From positions 1 to 5,695 of the forward strand of contig JALRCK010000160.1 of the NCBI GenBank assembly GCA_023262305.1: a DNA stretch of 5,695 nucleotides, in the 5' to 3' direction. Position 1 is the first letter of the stretch; each line of letters begins with the position of its first letter. Below are positions 1 through 4,618 of this stretch, in pieces. The stretch is from Deltaproteobacteria bacterium. GTDB lineage: Bacteria > Bdellovibrionota_C > UBA2361 > OMII01. Under the pieces are notes generated by a model that saw only the letters and a list, made by a program, of their open reading frames with translations, did not search any database and was not told where the DNA came from. Both the position numbers and the translations under genes were made by a program.

Positions 1-324
1 TATCTCGGCAATTTCCTGACGAGCGGGAAACTCTCAGTGCTCCGATATTTGAGCACTGGGCGGGTAGATGGCACGGACTGGTTTGTTAGGTTGTTTCCGG
101 TTTGTGCCGAGGTGGCACTCGCATTCGCGTTCCTCCTCTTTGCAAACGCCCTACGAGCCGTGACGAATTCCAAGCTAATATCCTCCATCTCGCTCTCGGT
201 CTTAGGAGTGCCGGTGCTGATAGGCTCATTTGCGATGTCTCTGACCATCGCCGACTCGATATTTCCTGAGACCGGCGTTGAGGTATACCGGTTCTTCACC
301 AGCCTTATCGCAGATCCCAAATAG
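1..324 (+). CDS. C-terminal part of a probable membrane protein (5' end outside the window)
   Basis: The frame is open from the first base to a TAG at 322-324 and gives 107 visible residues. A GTG at 37 could be an internal start (95 residues), but only a weak GGGAAA precedes it, so a gene entering from the left is equally likely. Two hydrophobic stretches, visible residues about 31-52 (rich in A, L and F) and about 59-84 (I, L, V, S and G), look like transmembrane helices joined by a short polar turn with an Arg. A short tail ends in DPK. I recognise no family. Its end converges on hemL with a 65-bp gap and no clear terminator. It may be a small integral inner-membrane protein or the last two helices of a larger one. 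The hydrophobic pattern is the only support for it being real. Confidence 0.5.
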   Translation, partial: YLGNFLTSGKLSVLRYLSTGRVDGTDWFVRLFPVCAEVALAFAFLLFANALRAVTNSKLISSISLSVLGVPVLIGSFAMSLTIADSIFPETGVEVYRFFTSLIADPK

Positions 325-389
325 CAGATCCGAAATGACAGAGCCAAAATACCTAACAGCACATTCCCAAATAATTGAGCGATGGGAAA

Positions 390-1679
390 CTAAACACGCA
401 CGCTTGAGAAACCCGCTGGCAGAGCATTCAAGGTGAACTCTAACGCTTCTCCTGCGTGAGCTGCTGAAACAAAACCTGCCTCAAACGCCGAGGGAGCGAA
501 ATAAACGCCATCTCCGAGCATCGCGTGGAAGAATGAGTTGAACTGTTCTTTCCTTGTCGTCAAGGTGTCGCGATAGGAGCGCACGGGATGATCCGAGAAG
601 AAGAAGCCAAACATAGTACCGACTGACTCCGCTACAAGGGGCAAGCCGGCTTCAGTCGCACACCCTTTTAGTCCTGCAACCAAACTCTGTGTGGTTTTCT
701 GTGCTGCCTCGAATACTCCAGGCTTGCTCCACTCACGCAAGGTCGTCATCCCCGCAACCATTGCGAGAGGATTTCCTGAGAGCGTACCAGCTTGATACAC
801 CGGCCCCAACGGAGCGAGGAGCTCCATGATCTCTCGACGTCCACCGAACGCTCCGACTGGAACACCACCGCCGATTACCTTTCCGAGCATCGTGAGGTCT
901 GGCGTAACATTGTAGAGAGCCTGCGCACCTCCAAGCGCCACACGGAATCCGGTCATAACTTCATCGAAGATGAGGAGAGAACCATACCGCTGCGTGATTT
1001 CCCGAAGACCTTCGAGAAATCCTGGTGTGGGAACGAGTAATCCGCAATTACCCACGACCGGCTCTACAATGACTGCAGCGATATCGTCTCCACACTGATC
1101 AAAGAGCTTCTGCACTGACTCTAGGTTGTTGTACTCCGCAACGAGGGTATCTGTTACCACTTGCGCGGGAACACCAGCGCACTCGGGAAGCCCAAGGGTC
1201 AAAACTCCCGAACCGGCTTTAGCGAGAAGCACATCTGCATGCCCGTGGTAGCACCCCTCAAACTTGACCAACTTCTTTCGATTGGTAAATCCACGGGCCA
1301 AACGGATGACCGACATTCCCGCCTCGGTGCCCGAGTTAACAAACCGCATCAACTCTAGAGATGGAAAGAGCCCACGCACGACCTCAGCGAGCTCACTCTC
1401 AAGTTCATGACAAGCACCGAAGCTCGTCCCTCGCGCCGCTTGGGTCGCGATCGCTTCAACTACAGCGGGATGTGCATGACCTAGAACTAACGGCCCCCAA
1501 CTGTTGATGTAATCGACGTACCTGTTCCCATCCACATCGAAGAGGTACGGCCCGTGACCATACTTCACGATAAATGGCTCACCCCCTACCGATCGAAACG
1601 CGCGCACCGGAGAGTTAACGCCACCCGGAAAGTAGCCCTTGGCTTTGGCAAAGATCTTGGAGGATTCGTGGTTTTTCAT
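390..1679 (-). CDS. hemL: Glutamate-1-semialdehyde 2,1-aminomutase
   Basis: This PLP-dependent class-III aminotransferase-fold enzyme converts glutamate-1-semialdehyde to 5-aminolevulinate, the last step of the C5 route into haem and other tetrapyrroles, in the cytoplasm. The 429-residue product matches the usual family length. Visible hallmarks are PGGVNSPVRAF at about 18-28, NSGTEA at 115-120 (cofactor phosphate contact), YHGH at 144-147, FDEVMTGFR at 238-246, the Schiff-base lysine K267 in LGKVIGGGVPVGAFGG, and GTLSGNP at 298-304. I chose ATG at 1679 over an in-frame GTG at 1691. The ATG aligns with the family N-terminus, and AAAAGG at 1696-1691, 11 nt upstream, can serve as its ribosome site, whereas the GTG overlaps that site. 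The gene is divergent from lhgO and no other haem gene is visible. The promoter is unclear; TTGCAT and TTTAAA with 16-bp spacing is the best weak candidate. Identification is by recalled family motifs and is secure. Confidence 0.97.
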   Translation of the reverse strand: MKNHESSKIFAKAKGYFPGGVNSPVRAFRSVGGEPFIVKYGHGPYLFDVDGNRYVDYINSWGPLVLGHAHPAVVEAIATQAARGTSFGACHELESELAEVVRGLFPSLELMRFVNSGTEAGMSVIRLARGFTNRKKLVKFEGCYHGHADVLLAKAGSGVLTLGLPECAGVPAQVVTDTLVAEYNNLESVQKLFDQCGDDIAAVIVEPVVGNCGLLVPTPGFLEGLREITQRYGSLLIFDEVMTGFRVALGGAQALYNVTPDLTMLGKVIGGGVPVGAFGGRREIMELLAPLGPVYQAGTLSGNPLAMVAGMTTLREWSKPGVFEAAQKTTQSLVAGLKGCATEAGLPLVAESVGTMFGFFFSDHPVRSYRDTLTTRKEQFNSFFHAMLGDGVYFAPSAFEAGFVSAAHAGEALEFTLNALPAGFSSVRV

Positions 1680-1798
1680 GAACAAAAGCACCTTTTAAAG
1701 CCTTGAAATCGTAGCATGCAACGCATCGGTGGAGAATAGCGGTGAAGCCCCAAATTTCCCTAATGCCTGAGCTATGTTCCCTTGGTAGAGTGACTGCC

Positions 1799-2998
1799 AT
1801 GAAGAGCGATTACGTTGTTATCGGTGGCGGTCTTGTTGGGCTCAGCACCGCCTATCAGATCCTGTGCTCAAAGCCTGGGGCATCCCTCTGCGTTCTTGAG
1901 AAGGAATCCGATGTTGCGCTACACCAAAGCACTCGGAACTCCGGAGTGATTCACACCGGAATCTACTACAAACCCGGTTCGTTCAAAGCTCGCCTGTGTG
2001 TCGAGGGGCGCACATCTCTCATAGAGTTCGCGCAACAACACGGCGTCACCTACTCTCTCTGCGGAAAGCTCATCGTCGCAACCTCAGAGGAGCAACTGAC
2101 GCAGCTTCAAAATCTGCACTCACGCGCCCAAAGCAACGGTGTGAATGTCTCCCTCCTCTCCCCTGAACAGATCAAGGAGCGAGAGCCTTACGTCACCGGC
2201 GTAGGCGGGTTGTGGGTTCCACACGCTGGCGTCATCGACTTTGCTGGCGTTGCTAAGGCGCTCGTCAAAGAGATCACCAGAATGGGTGGGCAGGTAATCA
2301 CCAACGCGAAGCTCCAAGCAGCGACCCGAACGGGAGAGGGATGGCTCCTCACCGGCTCCTTTGATCTCATCTCTGCTGGTCATGTGGTGAATTGCGCTGG
2401 GCTCCACTCCGATAGCGTTGCCCGAAAGTTTGGCGATAGAACGGCTGGACGTATCGTCCCCTTCCGGGGCGAGTACTATGTGCTTCGCGAATCGGCGCGG
2501 ACGTTGTGCAACACCCTCATTTATCCAGTTCCGGATCCCCGCTTCCCCTTCCTCGGAGTGCACTTCACCCGTCGGTTTGACGATTCAGTGGAGTGTGGTC
2601 CCAACGCTGTGCTCGCGCTGGCGAGAGAGGGGTACAGTTGGAAGCAATTCAATCCGCGAGATGTCGTGCGCATGGCTCGTTTTAGCGGCTTCCGAAGACT
2701 TATCGCCAAACACTGGAAGATGGGCGCGGGGGAGATGCACCGGTCGCTCTCAAAAGCGGCTTTTGTAAGGGCGCTGCAGAAATTGGTGCCTGCAGTAACT
2801 GCTGACGACCTCCTCCCAGGGGGAGCTGGAGTTCGCGCACAAGTAGTGCGACCTGATGGATCCCTTGAGGAGGATTTTGCATTCCAGGAATCACCTTTTG
2901 TAACGCACGTCCTTAATGCTCCCTCGCCCGCGGCAACGAGTTGCCTTGCGATCGGACGGGATATCACGAGTCGTGTGCTGCAGGCTCACCCTGAGTGA
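1799..2998 (+). CDS. lhgO: L-2-hydroxyglutarate oxidase/dehydrogenase (LhgO/YgaF family)
   Basis: This FAD-dependent DAO-superfamily enzyme oxidises L-2-hydroxyglutarate to 2-oxoglutarate. E. coli LhgO works at the membrane and passes electrons to the quinone pool. The 399-residue product resembles E. coli LhgO (about 422 aa) along its whole length. It has the Rossmann motif VIGGGLVG at 7-14 with the ribose-binding Glu34, the family signature HQSTRNSGVIHTGIYY at 42-57, PFRGEY at 221-226, FLGVHFT at 251-257, GPNA at 267-270, GVRAQ at 344-348 and NAPSPAATS at 373-381. The ATG at 1799 places the Rossmann strand immediately after the start, as in homologues. A GTG at 1742 would add 19 non-conserved residues. 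No strong ribosome site is visible. No csiD or gab genes are adjacent, so glutarate catabolism is not supported here. Clearing L-2-hydroxyglutarate made by side reactions of dehydrogenases is an alternative role (inference). Confidence 0.94.
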   Translation: MKSDYVVIGGGLVGLSTAYQILCSKPGASLCVLEKESDVALHQSTRNSGVIHTGIYYKPGSFKARLCVEGRTSLIEFAQQHGVTYSLCGKLIVATSEEQLTQLQNLHSRAQSNGVNVSLLSPEQIKEREPYVTGVGGLWVPHAGVIDFAGVAKALVKEITRMGGQVITNAKLQAATRTGEGWLLTGSFDLISAGHVVNCAGLHSDSVARKFGDRTAGRIVPFRGEYYVLRESARTLCNTLIYPVPDPRFPFLGVHFTRRFDDSVECGPNAVLALAREGYSWKQFNPRDVVRMARFSGFRRLIAKHWKMGAGEMHRSLSKAAFVRALQKLVPAVTADDLLPGGAGVRAQVVRPDGSLEEDFAFQESPFVTHVLNAPSPAATSCLAIGRDITSRVLQAHPE

Positions 2999-3047
2999 GA
3001 GAACCTCGCAAAACTACCGGTGACACGCTCGTGGCCAAACGTGGCTA

Positions 3048-3359
3048 TCAGCGCCGACTCCGAGTGGTGCGCTGGATACTTTTGTTATCTGAGTTATTCA
3101 ACTCATCCTGCAATTTTTCCGAGAGAAAAACCTTCATGAGCGATTGATACGGGACATCCTTTTTGTTGGCTAGGGTTTTTATCGCAGCCAAGAGGGACTC
3201 TGGTAACCGCAGGGAGATGGTTTTCGTTGAGGGCTTGAGCTCCGGAAATACCCCAATCTTGCCCTTTGACCAATCTATGTAATCGGCGGAGTCGTGCTTC
3301 TGCCAAAACTCCTGCTCCTCGGCTTCCGATGTAAAAGTGGGGATCGATTTACGCGCCAT
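3048..3359 (-). CDS. brnA: BrnA/CopG-type ribbon-helix-helix antitoxin
   Basis: This is the antitoxin of a type II BrnT/BrnA pair: a DNA-binding ribbon-helix-helix protein that neutralises BrnT and, in studied systems, represses its own operon. The 103 residues show the CopG_antitoxin layout. An N-terminal segment has FTSEAEEQEFW at about 9-19, then HDSADYIDW at 22-30. A ribbon strand TKTISLRL at 45-52 is followed by helices PESLLAAIKTLANK at 53-66 and about 70-87. A polar, basic tail (TTRSRR) ends the protein. The start ATG at 3359 lies inside the end of brnT (11-bp overlap). It is preceded by the strong GGAAGGAG site, which supports coupled but separately boosted translation. The gene is convergent with lhgO, 49 bp apart. 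The family assignment is confident; whether it is closer to BrnA proper or to the related CopG_antitoxin family needs a profile search. Confidence 0.9.
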   Translation of the reverse strand: MARKSIPTFTSEAEEQEFWQKHDSADYIDWSKGKIGVFPELKPSTKTISLRLPESLLAAIKTLANKKDVPYQSLMKVFLSEKLQDELNNSDNKSIQRTTRSRR

Positions 3360-3645
3360 AAATTATTCGCTCCTTCCTACTCATGTCTCTCGCCGATATG
3401 ACACGCAGCTTCCTCCGCCGAACTGTAAAGACGACGAACAGGTAACGGTCAGTATCCGTTCGACCCAAAGCGAAAAACCTCTCCTCATCCTGAGAGTGCT
3501 TCAGGTCTGGTGCGACCACGAGAGGCTGATTGAAAAACACCTGCTCGCATTCAAGCGGCGAGACACCGTGCTTAAGCCAGTTCTTCTCAAGGTTTCCTTG
3601 GTCCCATTGAAACCCGGTAACACCCAGCAATTTCTTTGAGTCCAT
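3349..3645 (-). CDS. brnT: BrnT family ribonuclease toxin
   Basis: This is the toxin of the BrnT/BrnA type II system, a small RelE-like-fold RNase that inhibits translation when its antitoxin is depleted. The 98 residues carry the family hallmarks in order: FQWD at 12-15, KHGVS at 25-29, E32, VFF at 36-38, the D47/H50 region, EERF at 54-57, GR at 61-62, the hydrophobic strand LFVVFTVR at 69-76, RVISAR at 81-86 and SRKERIIY at 89-96. The length is typical and I see no damage, so the toxin is likely active. An in-frame TAA at 3660-3658, with no start codon between it and 3645, fixes ATG 3645 as the most upstream start. No Shine-Dalgarno precedes it, and the best promoter puts the transcript start at or next to the ATG. 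The toxin-first order is usual for brnTA. Confidence 0.92.
   Translation of the reverse strand: MDSKKLLGVTGFQWDQGNLEKNWLKHGVSPLECEQVFFNQPLVVAPDLKHSQDEERFFALGRTDTDRYLFVVFTVRRRKLRVISARDMSRKERIIYGA
3370..3377 (-). promoter_or_regulatory. Strong ribosome binding site of brnA inside brnT
   Basis: The minus strand reads GGAAGGAG, followed by 10 nt and then ATG at 3359. It lies within the last codons of brnT. It is the strongest ribosome site in the window and contrasts with the lack of one before brnT, so the antitoxin should be translated more efficiently than the toxin from the same mRNA. Confidence 0.75.
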
Positions 3646-3651
3646 AGTATT

Positions 3652-3680
3652 AGTATATTATAGCCATATACATAATTCAA
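3652..3680 (-). promoter_or_regulatory. Sigma-70-type promoter of the brnTA operon
   Basis: Reading the minus strand, TTGAAT (3680-3675) and TATACT (3657-3652) are separated by 17 bp, with 4/6 and 5/6 matches to the -35 and -10 consensus. A perfect TATAAT also occurs at 3662-3657 but lacks a well-spaced -35 box. The first pair predicts a start at about 3645, which is the A of the brnT ATG. The region is an AT-rich island in otherwise balanced DNA and lies between the hydrolase and brnT, which suggests brnTA is transcribed on its own. Confidence 0.5.
3653..3671. promoter_or_regulatory. Inverted repeat over the brnTA promoter, candidate BrnA operator
   Basis: GTATAT at 3653-3658 and ATATAC at 3666-3671 form perfect 6-bp arms around a 7-bp centre. 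They overlap the -10 box and spacer of the brnTA promoter. A tandem TAGTAT-TAGTAT lies beside it at 3645-3656. Ribbon-helix-helix antitoxins usually bind short repeated sites in their own promoter, so this is the natural place for BrnA autorepression. The function is inferred from position. Confidence 0.4.
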
Positions 3681-3697
3681 CGCCTTTAAGGGGCACT

Positions 3698-4258
3698 TCA
3701 CGCCGCTGCCAGATTGAGCGAGCCTAACAGCTCCGAGAAGGAAGTGTAGCCAAATTCGGCATTTAAGTGCCCACCGCGCGGAATAATTCGGTTCTTCACC
3801 CCAAGGTTGGCGGCTAGTTGCTCGCCCTGCTCTGCAGGAACATATGGATCATTCTCGCCAGAGAGACACACGACACTTCCTGCATTCTTCTGTATCGTGT
3901 TCCAATCGTAAGAAGTTTCGATGAAGCTCGAATTTAGTTGATCGTATTCGGGTATGCCGATTTTATCAATAAGTCCCGCCACAAAGATCGAACGCACTAC
4001 AGGAGCTTTCTGACGCTCAAGAATACGCAACAGAAATGTGGCGCCTAAGCTGTGCCCGATGAGCGTTGTACCTTCGTCGATTACTCCAACCTGTCGCGAG
4101 AACTCCGACAGCCAATTCGCAAGATTCTGCCCGTCTGGTGTTGGCAGTCTTGGAGTAACGACCTCGGCGTGTTGATGCCGAAGGACCTCCGCGAGCCAGG
4201 GAAACCAATTGCCCTCCGGCGAGCCTTTCGTGCCGTGAATTATTACGAATTTTTTCAT
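3698..4258 (-). CDS. RBBP9/YdeN-type alpha/beta serine hydrolase
   Basis: This is a small cytoplasmic alpha/beta hydrolase of the RBBP9/YdeN family (Ser_hydrolase type). The substrates of bacterial members are mostly unknown; they are assigned esterase or serine-hydrolase activity. The 186 residues match the family length of about 180-190. Visible features are the first strand with the oxyanion-region motif IIHGTKGSPEGNWFPWL at 6-22, the nucleophile elbow GHSLG with Ser70, the acid Asp137 in SGENDPYVP, and the catalytic His164 in GGHLNAEFGYTSF, all intact. There is no signal peptide or membrane segment. The ATG at 4258 places the first strand right at the N-terminus, as expected. No Shine-Dalgarno is visible; a weak TATCTT at 4274-4269 could be a -10 box giving a very short leader. 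It lies 52 bp upstream of brnT on the same strand, with brnT's own promoter between them. Nothing nearby indicates a pathway. Confidence 0.88.
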   Translation of the reverse strand: MKKFVIIHGTKGSPEGNWFPWLAEVLRHQHAEVVTPRLPTPDGQNLANWLSEFSRQVGVIDEGTTLIGHSLGATFLLRILERQKAPVVRSIFVAGLIDKIGIPEYDQLNSSFIETSYDWNTIQKNAGSVVCLSGENDPYVPAEQGEQLAANLGVKNRIIPRGGHLNAEFGYTSFSELLGSLNLAAA

Positions 4259-4283
4259 GCTTGAAACAAAGATAACGTCTCAG

Positions 4284-4334
4284 TGAGCGGGCGCTAAAGC
4301 GATCCGCTCGAATCTCAGGTTATCCCCCCGCTCA
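4284..4334. repeat. Three mutually compatible GAGCGG/CCGCTC arms upstream of the hydrolase
   Basis: TGAGCGGG at 4284-4291 can pair with CCGCTC at 4304-4309. That hairpin has GAGCGG, a 1-nt bulge, CGC, loop TAAA, GCG, a 2-nt bulge, and CCGCTC. The same arm can instead pair over 8 perfect bases with CCCGCTCA at 4327-4334. No T tract follows in either direction, so it does not look like a terminator. It sits about 26-76 bp upstream of the hydrolase start and could be an operator array or a structured leader. Confidence 0.35.
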
Positions 4335-4572
4335 TGCGTTCGCGCAAGTCTCTTGCCCTCGCCGTTTGTGTTGGAGGGACATGACAAAGGGCTTTATGCG
4401 ACCTCGGACAACAGGGAGCCCCCTCCTCGCTGGTACATCCTATTTTCCTGCAGCACGCGAGCCTGCCGGAGCTACGGCAACATCTCTCGAATTCACATAG
4501 TTACGAAGCGGATGAAGGTACAGGGTACCAGGGGAGAGGGGCCCATCCGTCCCTTTTTCTATTGCCCCCCCC

Positions 4573-4608
4573 ATTCCACCCGATATTCTAATAGCCGGGT
4601 GAATTTTT
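4573..4608 (+). terminator. Terminator-like hairpin directly before the cysteine-rich protein gene
   Basis: CACCCG (4577-4582) and CGGGTG (4596-4601) form a 6-bp stem. It is extended outward by ATT/AAT across one bulged C and inward by TAT/ATA, and is followed by TTTTT at 4604-4608. The shape is that of a rho-independent terminator on the plus strand. It ends immediately before the weak GGAA ribosome site (4609-4612) and 10 bases before the ATG at 4619, an unusual place. It may act as an attenuator, or be chance overlap with the -10 region of this gene's promoter. Confidence 0.35.
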
Positions 4609-4618
4609 GGAATGTTTC

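Larger units (their letters stand above)
4259..4618. other. Intergenic region without a convincing gene
   Basis: This 360-bp region separates the divergent hydrolase and cysteine-rich protein genes. It holds a three-armed set of GAGCGG/CCGCTC repeats at 4284-4334, a 39-codon open frame at 4381-4500 preceded by GGAGGG, and a small GC hairpin followed by five T at about 4536-4558. A C8 tract lies at 4565-4572, and a terminator-like hairpin at 4573-4608 abuts the next gene. I see no tRNA, known riboswitch or mobile-element end. Candidate promoter boxes for the rightward gene are TTGCCC at 4562-4567 with TATTCT at 4584-4589 (16-bp spacing) or TCTAAT at 4587-4592 (19-bp spacing), all weak. Confidence 0.6.

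Noticed and set aside
363..389. TTCCCA/TGGGAA inverted repeat between the left-edge gene and hemL, as a shared terminator
   Set aside because: Only 6 bp of stem with a 13-nt loop and no T tract on either strand.
1680..1691. GTG start for hemL giving four extra residues
   Set aside because: The GTG overlaps the AAAAGG that would be the ribosome site, and ATG 1679 matches the family N-terminus.
1742..1798. GTG-initiated 19-residue N-terminal extension of lhgO
   Set aside because: The extension has no family similarity, and the FAD-binding strand begins right after ATG 1799, as in homologues; the extension is probably untranslated leader.
2120..2967. Long antisense open frames on the minus strand inside lhgO
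   Set aside because: They lie entirely opposite a well-supported conserved gene, are rich in Arg, Ser and Pro, and show no recognisable motif.
3050..3083. AGCGC/GCGCT hairpin followed by CTTTTG as the lhgO terminator
   Set aside because: The stem is five pairs with mismatches further in, the T run starts five bases late, and it lies within the brnA coding end; too weak to call.
3337..3639. 100-codon plus-strand frame opposite brnT
   Set aside because: It is the antisense of brnT, which has a full family signature; the frame's product shows nothing recognisable.
3501..3701. GTG frame overlapping the hydrolase stop by four bases
   Set aside because: The GTGA overlap looks like translational coupling, but the frame runs out of phase through brnT and ends inside it without any family signature.
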